A stretch of 64,000 bases of DNA. It comes from Hyalella azteca (lineage: Eukaryota > Arthropoda > Malacostraca > Amphipoda > Hyalellidae). Under the pieces are notes generated by a model. The model searched no databases. It saw nothing but the letters and a program-made list of their open reading frames with translations, and had not been told where the DNA came from. Position numbers and translations under genes: made by a program. The stretch covers positions 192,972-256,971 of the forward strand of contig NW_025933238.1 of the NCBI RefSeq assembly GCF_000764305.2, given 5' to 3'. Shown piece by piece: positions 25,298 through 49,400 of this stretch (its first letter is position 1; each line of letters opens with the position of its first letter).

Positions 25298-25572
25298 AAT
25301 TTTTATTACATTTATCCTCGCTCAGTGAAAAAATTTCACTTACCAAAAAATTAAGCAAAATCTAATCATCACTTCATTAGTCATCACATAAATTGTGCAC
25401 AGAATGTCATAGATAGAATTGTGCACAGGGCAACATAGAATGAAAAGTAACTAACCTAAACTATGATTTATTTCTTCAAAAAATATAATGGTTGTCACTA
25501 AAATATTCCTTTCTGTTTCAGGTATGTTTTTACGATTTTTTCTTTTTGTTATAGTGAATTCACTTGACCCAA

Positions 25573-27297
25573 TTAACCCATTAATGACGAGAATTATTTT
25601 CTGAATTTTTTTTCGGTTCCTTGTGAGAATATTATCATTTGTGATGGTAATAAGCAAAAAGTATGTTCACATATTTATTTTTCGTTGTATGTGAAAAATT
25701 ATAGCTTGGTTCCATATGGCACCGCTCGGCATTAACATAACGTTTCTTCAAACAACACTTTTTCCGATAGTAAATCAAGCAAGGTTGTTCATAATGGATA
25801 ATACGTAATAGTATACGTATTCATAATGGACAATACTGATGATAAACCAATCATGGCAGAATACAATTCAATTTTTAGCATAGAATGCTTCCATTCATTC
25901 AAAATGAATAGGAAGGTTGCCCATTTTACGAATGTTTGTGGGTGCGTTGTCTACATTGTTTACGAAGCACTGCATTTGCAGTGCTTCTGATTTTGCTGGC
26001 CGATGTTGTTGATTGTTGTATTGCACTTCATCAAGGATCGAAGTAGAAGGGTGCACTATAGACCCTGATTGTTTTACTTAGGGTTTCCTGCATTATTGCA
26101 TTTCCTATCCGATATTTTTGAAAATTTATTGCAATAGCCATTCTTTTTTTTTCAAAAGTTTTTTGAGAAGCCAAATGAAACCAGAATAGATATCACATAT
26201 AATATGTTAGCTTGGGACCAATTGTATCGTGTTTATGGGACCAATCCATGTTCCAGCCCATGAATAAGTTTCTTTTTCTATTAGATCCGCCGATTGGCTT
26301 CAATAGCAGAAAAATATCATCCTATTTATCTGCTGCCCAAAGTTTATAACTAAATCTCACGGGCTAGCCACGTATATGTCGTAGTATAATGTGGCCATGT
26401 CGACCACAGATGACTTTCTTCTCTGTTGATAGTCATTGTTTTCACATTTGGCGATTACTGTTGCTACAATGACTATTCTCGATAGGCGAGCATAATTGCT
26501 AGTGGCTGCGTCATCTGAGTTATCTGAATCTCAGTATGTTTCGTTTGTTGCTGCTTCTGTGAAAGGTTCAGTCGGAAATATTTGATCTTCGTGTTATTCT
26601 TCTCTCGAAATCTTAATTATTTCATGTGATGATCTGCCAAAAATACAACTAGAAAAAAGTGACTTGGATGAAAAATCGTATAGTGTTCTACGTACGTACC
26701 TAATTCCAAATATATCAACTTTCGGGATATATACTCCTAACAGCTCTAAAGGTAATAGTTCACTAATAAATAACGGAAAAACTAGATCTAAGATCTAAAC
26801 AAATAATTTCTAAATACAAACAAGTTTTTGGTATACAATGCGTAACTATATCACAAAGTAATCTACTGGGAAAATGATATGACCGGAATGCTTACACTAC
26901 TGCCGAGCGGTTCCATTTGGAACCAGACAAAATATTTCATGATCCAAATGACTTTAGAAACATTATATCACGTAATACCATATACAGAATTAAAAGTACT
27001 CTCTTTATCGATAAAATTCTGCATCTAACTTATAAATAATATATTCTTAGAACAAACTACGTACCTTTTTCTGCAATGATGTCAAGCCCTTCTGTCTGAC
27101 ACCCTGTACTTACAATCTTTTAATGTTAACTGAGCAGGGAGTAGTCGGCGCAGCAGAACCAAACGTTGCCAGAATACGTCCAAGATGTGTATAAAACCTA
27201 CGCATCCACTAGTATATTGATTTGACCATACAATTTTATTATGAATCAATTTCTTTCCGCTGGTTCCAAATGGAACCGCTCGGCATTAATGGGTTAA
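25573..27297. mobile_element. piggyBac-like non-autonomous element
   Basis: The ends are TTAA-CCCATTAATG and CATTAATGGG-TTAA, that is, a 10-bp terminal inverted repeat starting CCC next to a duplicated TTAA, as in the piggyBac superfamily. GCCGAGCGGTTCC-type sequence occurs in both orientations (26910-26930, 27261-27284 and a diverged copy near 25710). No intact transposase ORF is present; minus-strand fragments near 26440-26640 contain a DSDNSDD-like acidic run that may be a relic. The empty site in the sister arm of the inverted repeat (AATTAAAATGG, TTAA at 29695-29698) shows the insertion point directly. Confidence 0.85.
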
Positions 27298-27448
27298 AAT
27301 GGTGCAAAATTTCAAGTCATCCTGAAAGCTTAGAGGTACAGAAGAAATGCTATACGGCTGCTGATATGAAGCTTGCAGCGGACAAGGTTGTTGTAAATGC
27401 TCAATGGCATGTTCATGGATATGGTAATATCACATCAATAATACAGTA

Positions 27449-28207
27449 ATATGTGGATAAGTAATACATCAATAAAGGAAATAAAGCTGGTATCCATGAT
27501 ATATTACTAGTCTACTGATAGGACTCAAAAGTCCAGGGTGCAGAGAGTAATGAAGATCTTCAGAGATGGCACAATTCATCAGCGGCACAATTCAATTCAT
27601 CGGCGGCACAATTCATCAGCGGCACAATTCAATTCATCGGCGGCTCAATTTCTGTCAACAGAAGATTTTGGCAACACATTTGGCAACATTCTTGAACCTT
27701 TGGTAACAATTTTTACAGAAGCAGAGATAAAGAAAGTACACCAAAACACCGATTGCCACAGTACAATTATGAAATAAAAATATTATCCATTGACCTTATT
27801 TCATCTATTGTTTTACTTTAAATGCTTCACTAACACATTTTATAACATAATTCTGCAAGTTTACTCTACTTCTTTTCGTTGCCCAACAACCAAGTATCTC
27901 ACTCTTTGTCGCATTGTTTACATTACATCACGACACATGAGAGTCGCTTTGAATGGCTCCTTGTTTTCTCTTCCTGGCACATCTGTGTGCCTCCTTCCAC
28001 TTTCTTCAAGTTCATATATTTGCTAAATTTTCATTCCACTATTTCCCTGAAAATTTATTTTTCTAAGGAAGGCAATGATTATGGATATAATTATACATGG
28101 ATAAATTTAGAGCTTGCACAGTTAAAACATGTACTGTTAATGTTTGAATAAATGAAAATTTCTGGTGAGAATATTTCTTTCAGGATTCGTGAGACTAAAC
28201 TGAACTG
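27449..28207. other. Spacer inside the large inverted repeat
   Basis: It contains a short tandem array at about 27568-27650 (GCACAATTCATCAGCGGCACAATTCAATTCATCGG type, about 3 units) and otherwise AT-rich sequence. No gene recognised. Confidence 0.45.
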
Positions 28208-28350
28208 TTTTTAGCACATTTTCTCATTTATGGAAAAAATGCACTATTGTGCTTGCCATGTCCGTCTGTCCGTGACCTCAAGTTTTGATGTAGATGAGAA
28301 AATGCACTCTCTGTCACTCACTGCAGTGAGTACTGAGTTATATTTTTTTA
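28208..28350 (+). repeat. Hairpin element, copy 1
   Basis: It begins TTTTTAGCACATTTTCTCATTT and ends TGAGTTATATTTTT. It carries a CATTTTCTC / GAGAAAATG inverted repeat about 75 bp apart, a TGTCCGTCTGTCCGTGAC core and the 16-bp palindrome ACTCACTGCAGTGAGT. It belongs to a family with five copies in the window. Confidence 0.8.
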
Positions 28351-29357
28351 TATCCTGCACTTTCAGAAGCTGAATGATAGAAGTGATGCATCTTGCACTT
28401 AACTGCCTACATTATTCAAGTTCTTATCAAGTCAAGTTATTGACAATGTCAAGTTATTGACAAAATTGGTAAAGACAGACAGTTCCTTCATTATTCATAT
28501 GTTTTTTATACAGTGAGGAGAATAATTGTTCATTCATATTAGCTCAAGGTGAAGAGTGATGGATTAATTTCTATAAAAACTTGTATGTGGCAACTGGGCT
28601 GAAAATTTAGCAGTCACTCTTAGCAGGATTAGTTTTTGTATTTTTTATAAGACACTTAAGGTTTTTCTGTTCTGTTATGTTCTATTTGTGTGCGTATTAT
28701 CTTTAAACTACTATGTTGCTGTAAAATGGGTTACTTTGACTCCCGGGGCAACTTTGACCACTTTTCATTTTTTTAACAAAAACCCCCAAAACTCAAAAAC
28801 TATTTGACATAGAAAATTTTTGTCAATGGCCATTAAAGGCCTAATACTGAGGCCATGTAACACAATAGATAGATTAAAAAGGTTGCATATCTAATAGGTT
28901 AAAAAATTAAAAATGTGGCCCACGAAAAAGAGCTATTATTCAAAGCCTGTTGGAGTACTGTCAACCGGGGCTACTCAGGACAGTTTTGAGCGTTTTTTGT
29001 TAATAACTGTTAATAACTTCTTACTATGAAACATTTCATAAACAAGTTAAGGCTCATTTTATAGCTCTTTGCGAGTGCTTCCGAATGGCATTGTCAAAAA
29101 AATTCCATATGCTATTCGTAAGGTGTCAGAAGCAAAAAAAAGTGTCCCAAGTAGCCCCGTCGAACAGGGCTACTCAGGACACTTGCAATAAAACTTCATT
29201 TTAAAATATTTGAAGCATGCAGAGTGTACTCATCCATTACTAACAATACTCTGAAGTCCTCCTCTTTCATTGTAGATGATGTAGATGTAGAATAAATGAC
29301 ATTTTCTGTGATTTTTGCTCGTTTTTCCTTTATTGATATATTACCATAAACATTAAT

Positions 29358-29545
29358 TACCGTCAACTGGGGTGACTTTGGCCGCGTTTTTTATTTTGTT
29401 TTGCAAACAAAAACGGGGTCATAAACGAGGTCATAAACGCCGGAGTGACTTTGGCCATCGTTTAAGACCCCACTTTTGTTTGCAAAACAAAATAAAAAAC
29501 GGGGCCGAAGTCAACCGGCGGCCAAAGTCACCCCAGTTGACGGTA
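29358..29545. mobile_element. Foldback MITE, 188 bp
   Basis: The ends are TACCGTCAACTGGGGTGACT and its exact complement at 29526-29545. The inner parts also pair (TTTTATTTTGTTTTGCAAAC with GTTTGCAAAACAAAATAAAA), so nearly the whole element can fold on itself. The ends share the TACYGTCAACYGGGG pattern with the surrounding composite element. Confidence 0.8.
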
Positions 29546-29722
29546 CCGTATTATTGATGCGATATTACCATATCCATGAACATGTCATTGAGCATTTACA
29601 ACAACCTTGTACACTGAAAGCTTCATATCAGCAGCCTTATAGCATTTTTTCTGTAACTGTAAGCTTACAGGACAGCTTGTAATTTCACACCATTTTAATT
29701 GGGTTCAGTGAATTATTTACTA

Positions 29723-29874
29723 TAAAAAAATATAACTCAGTACTCACTGCAGTGAGTGACAGCGCGCATTTTCTCATGGACGAAAACTTGAGGTCAGGGA
29801 CGGATGGACAGACAGACGGACATGACAAGCACATTGGTGAATTTTTTCCATAAATGAGAAAATGCGCTTAAAAG
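29723..29874 (-). repeat. Hairpin element, copy 2
   Basis: Reverse orientation of copy 1, with ACTCACTGCAGTGAGT intact and GCGCATTTTCTCAT / ATGAGAAAATGCGC at the stems. It interrupts the right arm of the large inverted repeat; the left arm is continuous here, showing that it inserted as a unit. Confidence 0.8.
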
Positions 29875-30686
29875 ATTGTGAAAAACATACCTGAAACAGA
29901 AAGGAATGTTTTAGTGACAACCATCATATGTTTTGGAGAAATAAATCATAGTTTAGGACTTTAGGTCAATTACTTTTCATTCTGTGAGGTGCACAATTCT
30001 AAATATGACATTCTATGCACAATTTTGTGATGACCAATGATGCACTAATTTTTCAATAAGTGATCTTTTTTCGCTCAGTAAAGTAAATGTAATCAATATT
30101 CTTTGTTTTTAATCAAATTTTTTCTTAACTGGAGCCTTTGCTAATTGAGGTTCTACTGTAAATGCACTTTTGGGGGTGTCCCGAATAGCCCCAAGGGGGT
30201 GTCCCGAGTAGCCCCGCCATGCAGAAATGACCTCCATTTTTTTTTGATTGAGATAGACAAAATCTGTCAATTATGTTTTCAAGACGACACCTGGGTGCAA
30301 CTTTTATGTGAGTAAAATTTTTTAATACGGTGAATATTTTTTTTTACTACAGACCTTAGAAGAAGTAACTTTTCAAAATATTGTTTTTCACCATTTTTTT
30401 CAGAAATTTTTCAAAGCTAGTGAATGTAGTATTTTACTATTTTTTGAACTTCTTTTATACTACATAGATAGGAAAAATGTTGAAGTTTATGCCACTATAT
30501 TTAGTTTTGCAATATTCCAATTAGTTATGCTACTAAAACAGTTTTACACCATGTCCGAGGACTGTCCCGAGTTACCCCGCCCGTCCCAAGTAGCCTCGGT
30601 TGATGGTACCCCCTCCAATTTTTCTATTTTTTGGCAAAATAACTTCAGGTTTTGATGCATTGTAGTAGAACTCTTCTAGTTACATA

Positions 30687-31345
30687 CAGGGTTGGCAATG
30701 ATTAAATCAAAATGATTAAATCATGTGATTAAATCACTTGATTTTTTTATAAAAAAATCATGATTTTTTTTATTTTTTTGATTTTTTCATATAATTGAAT
30801 ATATTGAGTGGCAGTCTTTAATTTATATTGAGGTATTGTTATTCATGGTTTAGTATAAATGTACTATGAATGACAAATTGGTATATAAACTTGCCTTTAG
30901 TGTGTATTAGGTTCCAAATTAATTGTTGAGTGAAAGGTGCAGGCATAAAACTTCCAAGTGGTTAGGTACTTTATAGAAACTGAGCAAGTTAGCCTATGTA
31001 TTTTATGCCTTTAAGAAGTTCATTTTTTGCCTCAAATAACAATGTTGGATAGAAAAAGTGGTCTTGGTGGATCGAAATAATATATGAACCTTCAAAATTA
31101 GAATTCCATCCTGAACAGAACTTACGTAACGCATACGGTTTTTTTTTTATAGTTTTTCATTTCTCGATGCGTCCTTAAAGTGTCGGAATATACCGCGTTT
31201 ACCCTATGCTGTTATTGTTGATAGGCTAATTGCAACATAAAAAATTACACTTCAAAAAGACAAAAAAACTGAAAAAATCAAAAAAATCATGAAAAATCAA
31301 AAAAATCATTGATTTTTGATTTCTTTAAAAAAATCGCCAACCCTG
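30687..31345. mobile_element. hAT-like non-autonomous element
   Basis: It starts CAGGGTTGGCAATGATT and ends AAATCGCCAACCCTG, with a 10-bp CAGGGTTGGC terminal inverted repeat typical of hAT elements. Subterminal regions are rich in AAAAAATCA / TGATTTTTT words in both orientations. No transposase ORF, and I do not see a clear 8-bp target duplication, so the limits are tentative. Confidence 0.55.
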
Positions 31346-31539
31346 CAGCCGTGACAGGGTAACATTGACCAGCTTGGAAAATAAGTTAAAATTACCATTA
31401 CAATACAGTCTAGTGAGTCTACGGGCTACGAGTCTAGAGTCTAGACTCTAGAGAGTTTAGGTACTGAGTACTGACTACTGAGTACTGACATACAAATTTC
31501 AAACACGCTATATGCGGCACCATTGACAGACCTTTTTAC

Positions 31540-31716
31540 TTTTTAGCGCATTTAATCATTTATGGAAAAAAAGACGCTATTGTGCTCGTCGTGTCCGTCC
31601 GTCCGTGACTTCACGTTTTCGTCGGCGAGAAAATGCGCTCTGACGGCTCTGTCACTCACACTGGCTGCGGTGGGTAGCTACCTACTGACTACTGAGGTCT
31701 GAGTTATATTTTTTTT
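31540..31716 (+). repeat. Hairpin element, copy 3
   Basis: TTTTTAGCGCATTTAATCATTT to GAGTTATATTTTTTT, with GTCCGTCCGTCCGTGACTTC and GCGAGAAAATGCGC. The palindrome is degraded (ACTCACACTGGCTGCGGTGG) and the element is about 30 bp longer than the others. Confidence 0.75.
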
Positions 31717-33907
31717 AGGGTTTCTACGCCGAGTGGAATTAAAGCCTCAGGACAACCGCGCTGCCCGCACGGATGATTTTGATGATGATGCTGAAAAGCT
31801 GAATTGCTGATATCTTTTTCAGGCGTCGTAAAGGACCCCAACTGGTCAGTTGTCACTGTAAATGTCACACCTGGACACGGCAATTTCAACGCTTCTTTTC
31901 AAGTTTGCTTAGTCATCACTGGTTTCTATGATTTCCAGAGCAGTTAACTTGGCAGGGCTTTAGCTTCACAAATCACAATGTCCTCGACCCCATGATCCCA
32001 TCCGTCGGGATGATTTTGAGAGCTTGAGTATTCCACCATTGAACGTGAAGCAGCGCACAAACGTGTTACATACGACCTAAAGAGTACGACATGGGGAAAA
32101 ATTTTAGGTAGGTATTTTTTTTACCCTAGAATGGATATGTTTGCAACAGAATAAATTTTTTGCAGTTTTTACAGAGTCAGGTAAGACTTTTAAGTATTTA
32201 CAGCTTAGAGAAGCACACTCATTAAATTCTACTACATTTCTGAAGAAGAAGAAATCCTGCAGAACTTATGCACATTTTCTGAATCAGTTCGTATAGAATA
32301 ACGAATGATAACTAAGTTTTAAAATTAAGGCGATTTTTCTTGAAAATTTTTCAAGTTTCGGGAGAAAGCCTCCCTCGGACAATGATGCCTGATCGTTCGC
32401 TTGGGCCCTTTCCAATTGAATCTTCAGAAAGTGTAATTATTCCTATAATATCGATCGTAAAGTTTACTAAACATGACAAAATACGAATAAATATAGTACT
32501 TTGATAAGATATCGGTATATTCATAATTGCATAATGTGTTTTCGAGAATGATTAATACGTGGTCCTAGGATGAGCTCATTAGCAAAGACCATGAAGTTAC
32601 AGCGACCTTAGGAGTGTAGGATTGTTAAATATTTACGCCTGATTGAAACGGTTATGCATTTCTACACCGGATCTTTTCATGATTAACTTGATACAAATCA
32701 ATCATAATTACATATGCATACAAGTCCCAACAGTGTATCCGATCTAAATTCTATCTATTCAGTCTAGCTAATCATTATTTACGAAAAAATGTTATATCAT
32801 GGGAATTATTTTGTTTATTACGTCTCATAAGAATTCGCTCATTCAAAATTGTTCGTTTTAAACATTGTTAAATTTTAAATATTTCAACTTCAAACTATTG
32901 AAATCAAATCACTCGATCAAACGCTGCACTTTTGTTCCATGTCACACCGAGTTTCAGCAAATAATTGTTAACAAGCTAGATATATGCTTAAGTGCAAGAA
33001 CCTACAAAATTCCAGAATTTATCCACAATGTAGTTTCAACATTGATTATCGGAAACAATCATTTCTACACAGAAACTACATAACCATCGTACCAAAAATG
33101 AATCTGCAGACGGACGCAGGATAAACTAAAATTTATATATAAAAAGGACACGAAATAAAATTATTTGTCACATGAATGGTATAAATAATATCTTATATAA
33201 TATTCTGAATACGAATCGCAGGCAATGATGAAGTAGTTAGGTAAATAGGGTGGATAGCTAGAGGTCAGCATAGCCCAAGTCCACAGTGCGATTCATATAC
33301 CTTCCTGAGCGTAACGCAGCCGGGCATCTTCACGGCTTTTGCCCACCACAAAGCACTTGGGCGCTTCACAAAGCGCCCACCACAACAGCACCGTTCAGTC
33401 ACAGGCCGGAGCGCATACAGGCCGGAGCACAACTGGCCGGAGCGCAACAGGCCTTACCGCAACAGCTACTCCTAACGTAACTTAACATAACCTAACCTAA
33501 CCTGCGCCGCCTGTTGGGCTTCGGCGCTGTGAAGCAGTTACTATTACTCCGTACTGTGAAGCAGTTACGGCGGATTTACTGTTAGTCGGAGTTACCCACA
33601 GCTCATTGATCTGAGGCTATGTGTAGATATTGCATGCTGATGGTTGGCGATAGGCCCAGGGCCTGTTTACGAGTCAATTTTGTTACCCACGGCTGCGCTC
33701 CCAGTAAATAAATAGTTAAATTTTTTGTGTGAAGTAACCCATTGTGAATTCAATTTAACCATCACTCCTATGACTACATATAGTGCCCACATCCGGCACC
33801 CAGCGTAATGCTACATTTAGGCGTTCGAGAATTACCACTCATTTGTATGATTATACAATCAGGGATCGAAACAACACAAAATAAGAACAACATGAGTGCA
33901 AGTAAGT
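31717..33907. other. Intergenic, repeat-rich, no gene recognised
   Basis: Short ORFs only. Near 33380-33450 ACAGGCCGGAGCGCA recurs three to four times, followed by a TAACCTAACCTAACCT tract of the kind often seen at arthropod retroposed sequences. Low coding potential overall. Confidence 0.4.
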
Positions 33908-34155
33908 ACTCGGTGCCAGTGTACCCTAGTGGTTAGAGTTCAGAGTACCAAAATTAGAGCAGAGAGGCGCGGGTTCGATCCCAGCTCTGTGCGCCAGTTT
34001 CTGATCAGTATCGGCGAGGAGGCCGGGCGGTTAATTAAAGCACATCAGAATTGTAACTGTGAGTTGCAAGTTCGAGACCGCAACAAGCTGTGAATGTTCT
34101 GCGATATTAAGAATCGGCAACAGGCCTACGGCCTAATAAATGCTGAAACCGCTAT
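33908..34155 (+). repeat. tRNA-derived SINE
   Basis: The 5' part resembles a tRNA gene: CCCTAGTGGTTAGAG near 33922-33936 as A-box region and GGTTCGATCCC at 33972-33982 as a good B box. The body then continues through GAATGTTCTGCGA, AACAGGCCTACGG and GCTGAAACCGCTATTATA. The tail is shared with 4186-4283. The head does not have the pairing or flanks of a functional tRNA, so I call it a SINE promoted by RNA polymerase III. Confidence 0.75.
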
Positions 34156-34495
34156 TATATTGTTGTTGTTTTGTTATAAGTACGATGCATAGTTAATGCG
34201 ACTCTCGTATATTTAGGCTCTGAATGCAAGATGACTGTGAAGCAAAGTGGAATTCGGTCTTAAGATGCAGCACAAGAGAAACTAATCAAACGGGCAGAAT
34301 TTGTACTTGCAACATGAAATGTCCCATATGGAACGTTCAATTTGCCAATTGAGCTGAAAGTTGCTTCATCACTTAATAGATTTTGAACATTGTTATAATA
34401 TAAATAAGCTACAAATGTTGACTCAGACATACTGAATAAATGTATTCTTGACACACATTTGATCGACGTTTATCAATAACCAATTTCAGCACTAG
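34156..34495. other. 3' flank of the kinase gene
   Basis: It should contain the 3' untranslated region of the kinase gene on the minus strand. No further feature is recognisable. Confidence 0.4.
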
Positions 34496-46437
<11,942 letters not shown>

Positions 46438-46455
46438 GGTGAGTCCACAGCTCAA

Positions 46456-49400
46456 TTGGCTGAGATATAGTGAAATCTAGAATTTCTTATAAAATCAATT
46501 TGCTGTACATTAGGGTGATATAATTTCAGCGCAGCAACTTCGCTAACACAAAACGGTTAGGTTTTGGTCAGCGGTTGGGTTTGTAGGCGCCAATTACATT
46601 TAGAACATATGATCTGGAAATTCATAATTAATCGTCTCATCCTTTATTACGACGAAGCTGTTTTTACAGCCATATTAAGGAAAAAAATTCATAGTGCAAA
46701 GAAACTGCAAAGAGGCATGCATCCCGTCAAGCGACATTTTATATGTTAATGCGGTCATTTTTAGGTTATTGGTATAATATCGCAGTAAATACGGCTCAAA
46801 TAAAAATATTGGCGTATGCCCCTCTCAAGAGCATCCTTAATTATTTCTTGATATTTATGCAGTCTCTCATTTAAGACACCATACAACATTACAATATATG
46901 CGGCGTTGCGCGAAAACCTGTGTGAAAAGTAGCAGGATGTGGATAGTAAAATATTTCAATTTATTGACGGCGCTTAATGTCTCATGTTGCATCTTCTAAA
47001 ATTTAAATTCCAGATCTTCTTACAATCGAGATTACTTACGTAGTATCCCTATAAGATTAATGTGCATTGCAGATATACGCAATAACGACTATACAATTTC
47101 AACTGACAAGCTAAAATATCCAACCTGATTAATTATTACAGACACAAACCAAACGGCATGAAAAGTTGTTTAGCATTCAAATTGTCCAGACGTACAACGC
47201 AAACGATCGTAGCTTACTTACAAGAACCTAATTTGCAGATTTGGATTTCACAGAAACTGCAAGCGTTTGTTTCAATGAGCGGCTTCTTATTTAAGGCAAA
47301 AGTCAAATGTAAATCGTTTTTCTAACAGCAGTTAAAACTATTTACGTTTAGATGATCCGTTGACACTTGTCACACACTTTCTCATTGACGTACTGTGGCC
47401 CACGACAAACGGGAGTAGTTTGCGTGCGAGGTGTGCGTGTTATCTTATCTTGCTAGCTATCACTGCCGTTACAAGCATTGTGATCTGCTTGTCTAATAGG
47501 CACCTGTTCTCATCAGTTCAACTGGATTCATGACTAGTCTTGTTTTCATTTGAACCATGTTTTCAGTTGTACATCTCACTTTTATTTACGAATGCAATCA
47601 CTAGTTGAATAGCAATAGAAATGCGAGGAATATTGTTAATGATTAATTTTGTTAATGCAATGTATCATTATGACTCGAAAGATTTCGAAAATTTTAGAAC
47701 CTAGCTCCTTAGATCTCTCGTACAGGCGGTAATGATTGTGATGTTGAGCACATGTTCCAGCATCAGCTGACCAACGTTCACCAGACAACGGTGAACGTCG
47801 AGTCAAAGTTTGTCAAGGCAAATTAAAGAGTGAGTTACGTCAGTGTTTATTTGTTCAGTCTCTAGGACGCTGCAGTAAAGAAAGTATGACCCTGTCGACG
47901 GCTACTCTACACTGTACTCGTCATACTTGAATAAATTAGATAGCGAGGCATTCATTAACAACGCTCACTTGCCTACAGCAGAACAGACGGCGGCTAAACC
48001 CTAACCAGAAGAACATAAAAAAATAGAAGTTGTACCGTTTGAAGAACAGAAACCACTCGCAGATTATCACACCACAGAGCTAAGGAATACAGTTCTATTT
48101 AGTCCAGAGTAAGGGCGTTTAACACCATATCTAAGCCATTGCACTGCAACTGCTGCTCACACTCTTAAGCCTCGGCAATACGAAAACTAAAAACGACTAA
48201 AGTCAATTAAGTTGATCATTCAATAAAGAAAAAAAAAACGAGACAGTGTTGGGTTGCTTTGGTTGAGGAGTTTCAGAAATATCCTGAGAATAATTCACTA
48301 GAATAGATGAAGCAGCGTGTGACATTCGCCACCATTTACGCATGAAAATCCTAACAAGTTATTTTCGAGATCATAAAGTACAGAGAAGATTAGGCGTATT
48401 AGGATAAAGCTTTGCTCGTTGAGGCATTTCAAGGTTTGGTAATTTGTTAAGAGTTGGTCATTTGATAAAAGCTGAGTCACTACAGGCTACTGTACACTCA
48501 GGTAACGCAGGCCGACTGCAATGGACACTATCAGGCTTCTTGCTAAACGGATTAGCCAGAAAGATAAGATAATACGAAATAATATCAGCATATGAAGGCA
48601 ATGAAGCGGTCTCAACGTCAAGCACACATTAAATGGCTTAACATCAGTTGCTGATGAGACACATGAAAATTTAACAAGCAAAGAAATGTGTGTGAAAATT
48701 TAGTAGACAGACTAATAATAATTTTGTGGAAACATTACGATTCGAAATAAATAGCATGAAGCTGAAAGAAGAGCAGCAGCAACAGAGGGCGCTAATTCTG
48801 GTGTCTGACTACTCAGTATCGACATTCGACTACATACATTTTAACCACTCACTGACACATAACATCTATTAAATTAATAATTCCGGATTAAACGCATTAG
48901 TTCGACTCTCCAATTACAACAAAATGGAAGCAGCGATGATAAGCATACAAATAAATTTCAACAAAAGCTCAATTAAAAAAATTAGTTTTTCATAATAGTG
49001 AGAACGCAAGCTGAATTGTGCTTGGTCGTTCAAAAATGCTGCATTTTCCGATGCTACAATTTCATCCGTTGTAGTAACAGCTGTTGGGATAAATAAACTG
49101 AACGAAGGTTTCTAGATGGCTAGGTTACGACACAGAATAATAAATATTACAATATGTACAAAATGCGCGTTAGAAGCGACGGTCGTCGAGCTAGCAACAC
49201 ACCAGCGAGACTCTCTCCACGAAACCCATGGTTTAACCGAGCAATAATGAGTTCATTAATTCGTGCACACACCATTTCATGAGCCGCCATTTCGGTTCAT
49301 AATTAAATTATAGGCCACGGTGAGCTCTCAGCTTTCTGACGAATGATTTAGCTGTGTCCTTGATAAGCGTTGAAGATGTAACAGTCCGTGCTAGAGCGCC

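Larger units (their letters stand above)
25298..30100. repeat. Large inverted repeat, arms about 400-430 bp
   Basis: The left arm is 25298-25572 plus 27298-27448; the right arm, in opposite orientation, is 29546-29722 plus 29875-30100. Shared words include CCTTTCTGTTTCAGGTATG, ATGGTTGTCACTAAAA, GGCTGCTGATATGAAGCTT and TGTTCATGGATATGGTAATA. The left arm is split by the piggyBac-like element and the right arm by a hairpin element, each absent from the other arm. The spacer is about 2.1 kb. It could be the ends of a decayed larger transposon or an inverted duplication. Confidence 0.8.
28955..30608. mobile_element. Composite element with TACTGTCAACCGGGG-type inverted ends
   Basis: The left end GTACTGTCAACCGGGGCTAC (28955) and the right end, read on the minus strand, GTACCATCAACCGAGGCTAC (30608) are inverted copies. 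Interior repeats of the same word occur at about 29164 and 30178-30215. No transposase is recognised. The arrangement overlaps the large inverted repeat, so these ends may belong to more than one insertion. Confidence 0.5.

Noticed and set aside
27568..27650. Short AATTCATCAGCGGCAC direct repeats as a CRISPR-like array
   Set aside because: There are no regular unique spacers and the context is a eukaryotic genome; it is a simple tandem repeat.
30119..30161. pogo/Tigger-like end (TACAGTAGAACCTCAATTAG on the minus strand)
   Set aside because: No matching inverted end found nearby, so the element cannot be delimited.
33479..33502. TAACCTAACCTAACCT as interstitial arthropod telomere repeat
   Set aside because: Fewer than three units of the pattern; such tracts are common next to retroposed sequences and do not show a telomere.
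33922..33995. Possible functional tRNA gene
   Set aside because: Good B box, but I cannot fold a full cloverleaf with anticodon stem, and the sequence continues into a repeat tail shared with another locus.
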